Positions 1 through 6,874 of a DNA stretch of 11,489 nucleotides are shown piece after piece. Below the pieces are notes generated by a model. The model was not told where the DNA came from, did not search any database, and saw nothing but the letters and a program-made list of their open reading frames with translations. Position 1 is the first letter of the stretch. Each line of letters opens with the position of its first letter. A program made the position numbers and the translations under genes. This DNA comes from CAYGVX01 sp964395545 (lineage in GTDB: Archaea; Thermoproteota; Bathyarchaeia; Bathyarchaeales; SOJC01), in NCBI GenBank assembly GCA_964395545.1, contig CAYNAW010000041.1, forward strand, positions 1 through 11,489. The letters run 5' to 3'.

Positions 1-123
1 GCCCTAACCAGAGTAACCGAAATCGTAAGAGAAGAAGCTATGGAAAAAGCCATCACAGCAAGCGTCAAACCAGACACGATTGAAGTAAACTTGAATGCCT
101 TTGAAATTGGTCTAACTTTGTAG
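1..123 (+). CDS. C-terminal end of probable 2-oxoacid:ferredoxin oxidoreductase gamma subunit (partial)
   Basis: Frame 1 is open from the first base to a TAG at 121-123 and gives 40 residues; the start lies outside the window. The tail TIEVNLNAFEIGLTL resembles the usual end of the gamma subunit of pyruvate or 2-oxoglutarate:ferredoxin oxidoreductases, where a short helix is followed by a conserved N-x-x-A-F-x-x-G pattern. These cytoplasmic, ferredoxin-coupled enzymes interconvert 2-oxoacids and acyl-CoA plus CO2 in anaerobic archaea. The match rests on this short tail alone, so the subfamily cannot be told. As the last gene of a leftward-lying operon this would be the usual kind of position for such a subunit, but the neighbours are not visible. 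Confidence 0.5.
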   Translation, partial: ALTRVTEIVREEAMEKAITASVKPDTIEVNLNAFEIGLTL

Positions 124-160
124 AAGGTTGTTCATTCTTTAGGCTACAAGTCAGCATGCA

Positions 161-781
161 TTAAGCCTGCTTAGAGTCTTGTGGTCTTCGTTGGTTGTCA
201 GAACTGATCTTATAAAGTAGCATCGCACTCAACACTTGTGCCAAGACAAAGAGTTGCGTAAAAAGAGTAAGAGCAATCGGTCCTCCCCTGAATAGTGGAA
301 ATTGGAGAAGAAAAATGATGGCAGACACGAGGGATGTTACACCTGTGACATTGCTTAGAGAACGAGCGACAGACCGCAGAACATCGAAGGCTGTCATCGC
401 CCATAAAAATAGACCTGCAATCAAAAACCCGTATCCGAAAATCGCAGCGAACTCCAGATGCCAAGGATAAGAAGGCCTCATAGGTAGCATAAAGAAACCT
501 ACAAAAAAGAAAAGTATAGCGGCTATCACATTGATAACTCCATTGATGACTGGAAGCCTACTGCCATAGAGCTTGCCTAAGACAAGACAACCAACCCCAA
601 CCATTACGAGGCTGAGTGAAACTGCGAAGAAACCTGCATAAACCCAGTAACCTGCCCATACACCTACGTATGACCAAGCTATCGCCAGCCAAAAAAGAGA
701 CCAAGCCACAGCTCCCACTACATAGCCCGCAGCACCGACCTTAAGCTGAACAATAGTTCGTCTAGAGGGCTCGGCTCCCAA
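161..781 (-). CDS. Six-helix membrane protein of unknown function
   Basis: The 206-residue product has six hydrophobic stretches at about residues 17-37, 43-70, 78-99, 111-133, 144-164 and 167-191. They are separated by short loops, and the protein ends in a charged, Gln/Lys-rich tail (about 193-206). There are few charged residues inside the helices and no catalytic motif, so transporter or enzyme activity cannot be argued. The start is a TTG at 779-781. A GGGAG ribosome-binding site (complement of 788-792) sits six bases upstream of it, and a TATA-like box (complement of 816-824) lies further up. It is transcribed away from the crystallin-like gene at 893. I do not recognise the family; it is an ordinary-looking integral membrane protein. 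Confidence 0.7.
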   Translation of the reverse strand: MGAEPSRRTIVQLKVGAAGYVVGAVAWSLFWLAIAWSYVGVWAGYWVYAGFFAVSLSLVMVGVGCLVLGKLYGSRLPVINGVINVIAAILFFFVGFFMLPMRPSYPWHLEFAAIFGYGFLIAGLFLWAMTAFDVLRSVARSLSNVTGVTSLVSAIIFLLQFPLFRGGPIALTLFTQLFVLAQVLSAMLLYKISSDNQRRPQDSKQA

Positions 782-814
782 ACGCTTCTCCCAGACTCGT
801 TATAACAATGGTTC

Positions 815-824
815 GTATAAAAAC
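815..824 (-). promoter_or_regulatory. TATA-like box for the 161-781 membrane protein
   Basis: On the minus strand this reads GTTTTTATAC. It lies about 35 bases upstream of the TTG start, which places transcription initiation near 790-797, just before the GGGAG ribosome-binding site. Seen as a sequence match only. Confidence 0.4.
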
Positions 825-859
825 CTTTTCAAACAAACAGAATTGCTGGAGATTCAGAA

Positions 860-871
860 AATAATAAATAG
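860..871 (+). promoter_or_regulatory. TATA-like box for the crystallin-like secreted protein
   Basis: The AT-rich AATAATAAATAG is centred about 27 bases upstream of the ATG at 893. Archaeal transcription usually starts about 25 bases past the box, so this predicts a leaderless or nearly leaderless mRNA, in line with the absence of a clear ribosome-binding site before 893. Confidence 0.4.
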
Positions 872-892
872 TTAATAAGTCAATCTTGTCTG

Positions 893-2695
893 ATGGGGAA
901 TGTCAGCATGATGAAGGTTTTTAGGGAAATTGTGACGTTTGTCTTGGCGCTGTTGCTGGTGAATGTAGCCGCTAGCCTGCTTGTTCCTCTCGTTCACGCG
1001 ACGTATGTGGAGTATCCCGATCTTGAGTATCATTTGTGGGACAATATGGTTTCTTCATTGCAGGTGCAGGGCACGGTCATACTCTACGAGCATCAGAATT
1101 TTCAAGGCGCAAGCCACCAGTTCACGGACACGTCAGTCAACAACCTGCTTGACTACAACTTCGACAACGCAGCGTCCTCTCTAAAGGTGAATGGCAAAGT
1201 TACCCTCTGGGAACACCCAGACTGTGCAGGGTGGCGAGCCATAACCTTCACAAGCGAACCATTCACCCCTAGCACTTGGGGGACAACTTGGAACTACAAT
1301 CCCTCGTTAGTTAAGGGCTCGGGCAAGTGGGATAGCAGAGTCTTGTGGTGGCATTGGCCTTCAGGGGATAACCAGATCGAGGGTCCTGACGACGAGAAGT
1401 ATGTTGATTGGGTAACAGATGGCCTTGTAGAGTCAAAAGCGACAGATAACCCTGTTTATAGTTGGCTTGTTGCAACGAATTTTGACCAAGGATATGAGAA
1501 CAACATCGTTAGTGACCGTTGTCCAGACTTGCCATTCGGTGGGGGTTCTCTTAAAGTACATGGCACGGTCACCTTATACGATCAACCTAATTACCAAGGC
1601 AACAGCAAGAGCTTCACAAATGCGAGAGTAGCTTGGCTGGATGATTGGTACAACAGAGCACGATCCTTGATTGTAGATGGCACGGTAAATCTATGGCAAC
1701 AATGGGGTTATCAGGACTCTAGATTGTTCTTCACAAAAGTCTCCGCACAGCCTACACCCCTTAGAGTGGGGGCTACCAGTGAGATAAGGCTTGAGGGTGT
1801 AGTAACAGACTGGTGGTGGAACTGGTTTGGGCAAGATAGTGCTGCCGGGATAAAGTTTGACGTAGTTCTAACCGAAGACCATTCGGGTCCCGATGCGTTA
1901 AGACTTATGATGGAGCTTTACATTGTCAGACAAGGTCTCTTGAATTGGCAATTCTCGATCTATCGACAAAACACCATACTTTCGGGACCACCTTTGTCAC
2001 AAGTATGCAACTACCGTGCGGCTCTCGAGTGCTGGTCAGAATATGTGAAGAGGACGATATACTCGGGGGAGATAATGCAGTGGTCCATGAACTTGAAAGC
2101 GCTCATCCAAGAGGCATGTAACGCGTTTCCCGCACTTCTCACACTTGGCATGGACAACCTTTACATCGCTAAGATTAGCTATACAGTAGAAGCTGATGCT
2201 TTTGTATCTAGTCCATCTATCAGTTGTAACCTTCACAGGCTAAGGCTTTCTTACAGGCTTGCAGGGGGCGGTGGTGGTGGCATGTGGTGCCCTACTCTCT
2301 ATTCTTGGGATGGAAGCGCTTACGCCGAAGAGGGTCTGCTCGGCATCCACGGCGATTCGGACGTCACGATTAATCAGACTTTGGAGCACTTGAGCCCTAT
2401 AAACAGACTGTGCCCGCTCTCACTAAGAGAACTGGACAACCACACCAGCCATGTTGATCAGGTGAGGCTGTTCGCGGTTGACGCCGACGACAACTGGTAC
2501 GAATGCTCTCTGCGCTTTGCTTGGCACAGCAGGCTCGGAAGAGTAGAAGCACTACTGCTACGAGACGACGAGTCAAGGGTCAACCTAACCCCAACAGAAC
2601 GAGCCGAACTCCTCTTTCTAATCCCTGAAAACGTGGACGACGTCCACCACTTCGTCTTCCAACTCAACGGACACAACCCAAAAGGACTGTACTGA
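893..2695 (+). CDS. Secreted protein with duplicated beta/gamma-crystallin-like units and a CPTLY-type C-terminal domain
   Basis: The product has 600 residues. Residues 1-36 look like a signal peptide, with a hydrophobic core at 15-33 ending in VHA. Two homologous units follow, at about 50-120 and 215-283. Each has the pattern S-L-x-V-x-G, then Y-x-x-x-N-[FY]-Q-G (65-72 and 229-236), then a second S-L-x-V before a Trp-containing strand. In the first unit DNMVSS (50-55) and DNAASS (91-96) match the [ND]-[ND]-x-x-[ST]-S calcium-binding motif of beta/gamma-crystallins exactly; in the second (FGGGSL, NRARSL) it has decayed. Residues 285-455 form an unrecognised beta-rich region. After a six-glycine run (458-463) comes a domain starting CPTLYSWDGSAY (466-477) and running to the end. 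No C-terminal membrane anchor is present, so release outside the cell is likely. Calcium binding and an envelope or matrix role are inferences. Confidence 0.75.
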   Translation: MGNVSMMKVFREIVTFVLALLLVNVAASLLVPLVHATYVEYPDLEYHLWDNMVSSLQVQGTVILYEHQNFQGASHQFTDTSVNNLLDYNFDNAASSLKVNGKVTLWEHPDCAGWRAITFTSEPFTPSTWGTTWNYNPSLVKGSGKWDSRVLWWHWPSGDNQIEGPDDEKYVDWVTDGLVESKATDNPVYSWLVATNFDQGYENNIVSDRCPDLPFGGGSLKVHGTVTLYDQPNYQGNSKSFTNARVAWLDDWYNRARSLIVDGTVNLWQQWGYQDSRLFFTKVSAQPTPLRVGATSEIRLEGVVTDWWWNWFGQDSAAGIKFDVVLTEDHSGPDALRLMMELYIVRQGLLNWQFSIYRQNTILSGPPLSQVCNYRAALECWSEYVKRTIYSGEIMQWSMNLKALIQEACNAFPALLTLGMDNLYIAKISYTVEADAFVSSPSISCNLHRLRLSYRLAGGGGGGMWCPTLYSWDGSAYAEEGLLGIHGDSDVTINQTLEHLSPINRLCPLSLRELDNHTSHVDQVRLFAVDADDNWYECSLRFAWHSRLGRVEALLLRDDESRVNLTPTERAELLFLIPENVDDVHHFVFQLNGHNPKGLY

Positions 2696-2785
2696 CAAAC
2701 GGCCCTCAACTCAAACATTCATATTTTAAAACCTTCAGTAGCATATGCAAAACGGTTTAGACCGCGCGTAGAACCACGAAGAAAT

Positions 2786-4264
2786 CTAAGGCGTATATTT
2801 AAACGGATGTCTCGACCTTTCTCGATTCTCCAATACCTCACCCACTGATGGTCTACCTTCCACAGCTCTCCGCATAGCATGACGCATGGCTTTATAGTTG
2901 TTGATGTACACTCGCTGCCTGTCAACAGCAGATGGATGCACAAACACGTTCGCGATGACAACCAAGTCCTCAGCCACATCCTTGGGAATTGTCCCATCAG
3001 CAAGACTGTCTGCCACAGCTTTCGCCACACCAGCCTGGGCAGGTCCATACACCATACTCGCCTGCCGCATATTCCTGATCGTCACAGTAGGCACCATCAA
3101 CGTCACAGGCTTCACCAACACGTTAGGCTCGAGAATGGCTACTAAGGGTTCGTGCCCCACTGTCGGGTTCGCCTTCGCACGAGTATACGCCTCACCCACA
3201 GGACCAGCCTTCACGCCTACCATCAAATCAACATGCGCCACCTCCGCGCCCTCGCCAGTCAACGCCTCACCCACACGCAGCTTGAAATCGCGGATTACCT
3301 CAGGGGTTATGTAGACAGCGTGGAACCGCTCCTCCAAGACTCTCTCTTCCACCTCAAACTTAACAGGTTTCGCCTCAATCTTGCCAATCTTCTCCAAATC
3401 CAGCCGCAACTCTTCCCGAGCCTCATAGGTCAACTCGCCGCCCACGCTCAGCGGTAGTCGCACTGGACCCACCTTGACGCCCATCATGTTCAACGCCTCC
3501 TTCGCGGCCACCGCGCCTGCTCCAGCCGTGATCCTCGCTATCTTCTGAACCTTGTACTGCAGTTCCCGAGCCTTCTGCAGATCACCTCGCTGCACGCTGT
3601 CGTAGACGTCTACCCACACGTCGGGAATGAAGTTGGCACTGGCTAGAATAGCCCCGCTGGCGCCCGCAGCTAAGGCGCCCACGACCACCTCGTCATGTCC
3701 GCACAACACGTTGATCTTGTCACGGACTTTCTCCAGCACAGCCAGCACGAAGCTAAGCTGCCCGCTACTGTCTTTCACGCCTACGACGTTGGGAATCTGG
3801 GCAAGGTCCTCGACCATCTGCCACGGCAATGGCAACCCCGTGCACTGGGGAATGTTGTAGAGGATTATGGGCAGATCGACCTTAGACGCTATCGTGGAAA
3901 AGTGCTCGTAGATGCCCCGGCTGGCGGGCTTCAGGTAGTAGGGCGTCACGATTAGAGCCGCATCTGCCCCAGCGTCCTTGGCATACTGCGTCATCTCTAG
4001 AGCCTGTGCAGTCCCGCTGGCGCCCGTGCCCGCGACGACTGCCACTCTACCGTTCACCTCATCTATGACTACGTCGGTGACTCGCTTCTTCTCTTCGACA
4101 GACATGTTCACGAATTCGCCAGTCGTGCCACACGGAACAACACCGTGCACACCGAGTTTTATGCAATGGTTAACGAGCACGCGCAGCTGCTGTTCATCTA
4201 CTTCTTTTCCGTCCTCGGTGAAAGGCGTCACCAAAGCTGGCAGAATCCCTGTGGGTTTAAACAT
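2786..4264 (-). CDS. Fusion of DHDPS/NAL-family class I aldolase with formaldehyde-activating enzyme (Fae)
   Basis: The 492-residue product has two parts. Residues 1-295 are a full TIM-barrel aldolase of the dihydrodipicolinate synthase/N-acetylneuraminate lyase family: GTTGE at 46-50, TPYY at 107-110, the active-site Tyr136 in YNIP, and the Schiff-base Lys164 in GVKDSSG. The arginine that dihydrodipicolinate synthase uses to bind aspartate semialdehyde (R of YNVPSRTG) is Cys141 here, so lysine biosynthesis is unlikely. After a linker of about 30 residues, 327-492 form a complete Fae domain: GEALTGEG, the conserved His344 in AHVDL, LEPN (378-381), KPVTLM, YGPAQ (406-410), DGTIPKD, VFVHP (440-444) and the terminal HPF (486-488). 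Fae condenses formaldehyde with tetrahydromethanopterin. No stop, frameshift or Met codon lies in the linker. The ATG has an AGGAG site (complement of 4274-4278) nine bases upstream. The aldolase substrate is unknown; formaldehyde transfer between domains is inference. Confidence 0.88.
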   Translation of the reverse strand: MFKPTGILPALVTPFTEDGKEVDEQQLRVLVNHCIKLGVHGVVPCGTTGEFVNMSVEEKKRVTDVVIDEVNGRVAVVAGTGASGTAQALEMTQYAKDAGADAALIVTPYYLKPASRGIYEHFSTIASKVDLPIILYNIPQCTGLPLPWQMVEDLAQIPNVVGVKDSSGQLSFVLAVLEKVRDKINVLCGHDEVVVGALAAGASGAILASANFIPDVWVDVYDSVQRGDLQKARELQYKVQKIARITAGAGAVAAKEALNMMGVKVGPVRLPLSVGGELTYEAREELRLDLEKIGKIEAKPVKFEVEERVLEERFHAVYITPEVIRDFKLRVGEALTGEGAEVAHVDLMVGVKAGPVGEAYTRAKANPTVGHEPLVAILEPNVLVKPVTLMVPTVTIRNMRQASMVYGPAQAGVAKAVADSLADGTIPKDVAEDLVVIANVFVHPSAVDRQRVYINNYKAMRHAMRRAVEGRPSVGEVLENRERSRHPFKYTP

Positions 4265-4303
4265 GAGTTCAGACTCCTTGGCATCTTATCATACGCTCAA
4301 CAC

Positions 4304-4310
4304 ATTTAAA
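4304..4310 (-). promoter_or_regulatory. TATA-like box for the aldolase-Fae gene
   Basis: The complement reads TTTAAAT, about 40 bases upstream of the ATG at 4264. This would put transcription initiation near 4280 and leave a leader of about 15 bases that contains the AGGAG site. It lies back to back with the box for the rightward gene. Confidence 0.45.
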
Positions 4311-4347
4311 CACTATACCCCTGTGCACGCCGGCGGTTCCACACTAC

Positions 4348-4357
4348 TCTTATAAAC
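4348..4357 (+). promoter_or_regulatory. TATA-like box for the 4403-5689 gene
   Basis: TCTTATAAAC lies about 50 bases upstream of the TTG start. It predicts initiation near 4376-4380 and a leader of about 25 bases that includes the GGAGG ribosome-binding site at 4393-4397. Only about 40 bases separate it from the leftward TATA box, so one regulator could reach both promoters. Confidence 0.45.
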
Positions 4358-4402
4358 ACTGCAACCTCTAGTAACGGAACGACGGAATCTTCGGAGGACA
4401 AG

Positions 4403-5689
4403 TTGTTGACGGACCTTAGAGAGAAGCTGAAGATGGAACCGGCAAACGTCAAAGAAGTAAACGAGTTCATCCTAGACTCCGAAAACCCCCTCGTAAATGG
4501 CCTACTGGAGAAAGTGGAGAAGTATGGCGGCGTAGAGGAGATTAACCGCAAGGCACGAGAATCCCGCAAACTTGAAAGTCTGATGGCGCGACTTCGAGCC
4601 AAGAACTCGGGGTACGTCAAGGACTTGGAGTGGCTCATCGAGCAGCGCGATAATGGCGTCTTCATAAGCATCCCTGATTACCGCAAGAAGATCCTGGGAA
4701 GCAGATCCGAGTCGATGAAGTTCGACGACACGTTTGCTGTGACTCTCGAAATCAGCGCGTGGAACTTCTTTCCATGGATAATCGAACAGGCCAAGAAAGC
4801 CATCAAACAACGGGACCTTATGCCCGGACGCTTTATCCGCGTACGGTCGATGAAAGAGCAGGTGGAGGACGATGACCTTCTGGCCTCCATCGCGGCGATG
4901 CAGATCATCGGCGCCTCGTTCGTCGAAACGCTGGACACGAAAGGCACGCTACCGGGATCTGACGGTATGCCCATCAATGTTCACCTGGGCGGCCCCGACA
5001 CTATCACGGGGTACTTCGGCGGGGTAGGAATGCCCAACGAGTATGCCTTGCAGTGGGTAGACGAGTTCCTGCACTACTTTACGGAGTACGGCGTCAGCCA
5101 AGTCTTGAACATCAACACAGGGAGTGTGATGTTGGGTTACTGGCTGTACAAGCTTGGAATCGACATGGAATTCAAGATTTCCGTGTACATGGGCAACGAT
5201 AACCCGTATTCGTGCTTCTGGACACTGATGACTGCGAAACTCTTCAGCCGGGACGATGGAACGAGTCCGCTCATAGGCTTCAACTTGGCGAACTCAGTCA
5301 ACAACCAGACAATTGAGCTATCAGCATACATTCGGAAAGCTTTCGACTTCGAAGATGTAGTGCGTATCGAGCATCACATCACGGAGACGTTCAAGAGCAT
5401 CGTCCGGCAGCCCTACGATAGGCTCGACGAATTGTTGGAGATTGCTGACCGCGTGAAGAATATTAGCGCCAAGCATGAGGGCGGTGTGCCCGACATCGAG
5501 AAGACCCGAGAGCATCCCTCCGACATCTTAAACTACTTCATCCCGAAGAAAGACATCGTTGAGCGGGGATTAATGCCGAAACTGTTGGCTAACTACTTGG
5601 ACAAGCACGACTCCATGAATCGAACTGCGAAGGCATTGACGGAGAGAGGGCTGACTTTCATAGCTGCTCCGAAACTGCACAAAAAATGA
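4403..5689 (+). CDS. Unrecognised soluble protein, possibly an enzyme, divergent from aldolase-Fae
   Basis: The product has 428 residues with no signal peptide or membrane segment, so it should be cytoplasmic. I do not recognise the family. Residues 1-80 are helical and charged. From about 108 on, hydrophobic strands alternate with helices in a barrel-like way. Stretches that look conserved are HLGGPDT (194-200), NINTGS (236-241), GNDNP (264-268), IEHH (322-325), KHEGG (357-361) and DKHD (400-403). These His/Asp/Glu/Asn clusters at strand ends would suit a metal- or cofactor-binding TIM-barrel enzyme, but that is inference. The start is chosen as TTG at 4403 because GGAGG (4393-4397) precedes it; TTG 4406 or ATG 4433 are alternatives. 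It shares a short divergent promoter region with the aldolase-Fae fusion, which suggests but does not prove a common pathway. Confidence 0.7.
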   Translation: MLTDLREKLKMEPANVKEVNEFILDSENPLVNGLLEKVEKYGGVEEINRKARESRKLESLMARLRAKNSGYVKDLEWLIEQRDNGVFISIPDYRKKILGSRSESMKFDDTFAVTLEISAWNFFPWIIEQAKKAIKQRDLMPGRFIRVRSMKEQVEDDDLLASIAAMQIIGASFVETLDTKGTLPGSDGMPINVHLGGPDTITGYFGGVGMPNEYALQWVDEFLHYFTEYGVSQVLNINTGSVMLGYWLYKLGIDMEFKISVYMGNDNPYSCFWTLMTAKLFSRDDGTSPLIGFNLANSVNNQTIELSAYIRKAFDFEDVVRIEHHITETFKSIVRQPYDRLDELLEIADRVKNISAKHEGGVPDIEKTREHPSDILNYFIPKKDIVERGLMPKLLANYLDKHDSMNRTAKALTERGLTFIAAPKLHKK

Positions 5690-5714
5690 GAAGGTAGGAC
5701 CCTAAGCAGAGACG

Positions 5715-6410
5715 CTACCATAATGACGTTTTCGGATGTTTCGCCAGTAGTAATATCGTCGTGACGACGAAGATGCCAGTCGTTATCAAGAAGACATACG
5801 CTAGCCCCGTCGCACCGCCTTGTACGGTTTGACTGTCCGCTAACGATTGATACTTCTGCTGCAGGTCAGTGTAGTTCATTTGCAGCGCGTTGGAGAAATC
5901 ATCGAGACTCTCATAGTCTTCGAGGAGCTCTTGATACGGCTTGTTCTGGATATATGTGGCAGCAAAATTGTCGACTTCTTTCTCTACATCATCCTCACCC
6001 TCTATTGACCAAGCATACTCAATCTTGCAGTACAGCAAGCCCGGCAACGTGTCGTTGGGGATGATTACGAGGTGGGAAGTCTGGTGTGACTCGCCGAGCA
6101 CAAGATGCGCATCTTCAAGGAATGATTGGCTGCTGAGTAGCGTTTCGTTTCGGTTTTCTTTAAGGCTGGAAACGTTAACATGAACATAGCGGACGTGGAT
6201 ATTGGCTTGTGTGGCGTTGGCTCTAACCGCAAAAGCCGCGTTTTCTCCTGGCCAAGCCAGTGCTGTAACCTCTATCTCTACTGAGAGGCCGAGGCGCGTT
6301 CGCGAAAAACACATGAAAACGTTGTCCGTTTCAGAGTAGGCGACTGTGTTCACGCTTATTGTGAGGATTAGGACTGCAATCAGGAAGGGAATCAACTTTT
6401 TTGCCTGCAA
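5715..6410 (-). CDS. Secreted protein with single C-terminal membrane anchor, unknown function
   Basis: The chosen start is a TTG at 6408-6410, preceded eight bases upstream by AGGTG (complement of 6419-6423), giving 231 residues. A TTG at 6426-6428 in the same frame would add six residues but has no such site. Residues 3-25 form a signal-peptide core (KKLIPFLIAVLIL onwards). An outer beta-rich domain follows to about 140, with N-x-[ST] sequons at N65, N79, N88, N119 and N179 that could be glycosylated. Residues 157-194 are an acidic, Gln/Tyr/Leu-rich segment likely to form a coiled-coil stalk. A final helix at about 201-223 is followed by a short basic tail, giving an outside-facing type I topology. 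It converges with the gene ending at 5689, only 25 bases away. No family is recognised; a cell-surface or envelope role is inferred from topology alone. Confidence 0.62.
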   Translation of the reverse strand: MQAKKLIPFLIAVLILTISVNTVAYSETDNVFMCFSRTRLGLSVEIEVTALAWPGENAAFAVRANATQANIHVRYVHVNVSSLKENRNETLLSSQSFLEDAHLVLGESHQTSHLVIIPNDTLPGLLYCKIEYAWSIEGEDDVEKEVDNFAATYIQNKPYQELLEDYESLDDFSNALQMNYTDLQQKYQSLADSQTVQGGATGLAYVFLITTGIFVVTTILLLAKHPKTSLW

Positions 6411-6449
6411 TCTACTTTCACCTATCAAAGTGGTAACAGCATGTTCGCC

Positions 6450-6470
6450 AAAACCGTATTTAACGGTTTT
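6450..6470 (-). promoter_or_regulatory. Palindrome over the TATA-like box of the 5715-6410 gene
   Basis: AAAACCGT (6450-6457) and ACGGTTTT (6463-6470) form a perfect eight-base inverted repeat around a five-base centre. On the minus strand the centre and its edges read TTAAATA, a TATA-like box. Initiation about 25 bases on would fall near 6433, just before the AGGTG site. The overlap suggests an operator for a dimeric repressor, though a short hairpin ending the upstream transcript is possible. Confidence 0.4.
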
Positions 6471-6539
6471 ATAACAATATCTTGAAAAACTAGCGCTTTT
6501 CGAGCATCTTTTTACCTTTTTGCTGACGAAAATCAGCTA

Positions 6540-6767
6540 TTACAGTGTGCGAATGAAGCGTTGATATACGTAGATGAAGTAAATAAGGGCGAAGAACGTG
6601 AGCATGATCTCTGAGAAGAGAATCACGTGGTTCTGTTCCACCGCGAAGAAGTAGCCCTGCGAGGCGATGCCTGAGAAGACGAGGATTTGCAGGAATATGG
6701 CTCCGCCTATGCAGCTGAAACCTAGGCAGTGGATGAACTGCCGCAGACGACGGTCGGCTCTGAACAA
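6540..6767 (-). CDS. Small two-helix membrane protein, start uncertain
   Basis: From a TTG at 6765-6767 this gives 75 residues: a basic N-terminus (RADRRLRQ, 3-10), a hydrophobic helix at about 11-34, a short outside loop, and a second helix at about 45-69 ending in basic residues. This positive-inside layout makes a real hairpin membrane protein plausible. The frame stays open upstream to another TTG at 6876-6878 that overlaps the stop of the nuclease gene, giving 112 residues. The added residues are His-rich and look like translated intergenic sequence, and the DNA there is more AT-rich, so I prefer the shorter form. No family is recognised and no strong ribosome-binding site is seen. Confidence 0.4.
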   Translation of the reverse strand: MFRADRRLRQFIHCLGFSCIGGAIFLQILVFSGIASQGYFFAVEQNHVILFSEIMLTFFALIYFIYVYQRFIRTL

Positions 6768-6874
6768 GGTTTGTCGAGGATGAACTGGAAGACTGTGTAT
6801 CTTAAGGTTTACGAAACGCCACACAGAATGTCGCGTAATGATTAATGCTGCAGATTTAGAATAATGCACACTCT

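Noticed and set aside
2696..2785. A small gene or RNA between the convergent genes
   Set aside because: The 90 bases hold only AT-rich sequence with no hairpin or open frame that I can support; at most it is a shared termination region.
2898..3314. Plus-strand open frame of 138 codons opposite the Fae half
   Set aside because: It mirrors the GC-biased aldolase-Fae gene, is Thr/Ala/Pro-rich with no domain pattern, and the minus-strand frame is a clear enzyme. The same holds for plus-strand frames at 3152-3457, 3627-3955 and 3978-4355.
3270..3400. Two separate genes, aldolase and Fae, joined by a sequencing error
   Set aside because: The frame is continuous with a plausible linker, and no stop, Met codon or ribosome-binding site before the Fae part is seen. 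It cannot be wholly excluded without reads.
2786..4264. Calling this gene dapA for lysine biosynthesis
   Set aside because: The arginine needed for aspartate semialdehyde is Cys141, the protein carries a fused Fae domain, and no other lysine genes are nearby.
4306..4671. Minus-strand frame of 121 codons overlapping the divergent promoter region
   Set aside because: It would run through both promoters and over the start of the 4403 gene; the product is Ser/Arg-rich with no pattern.
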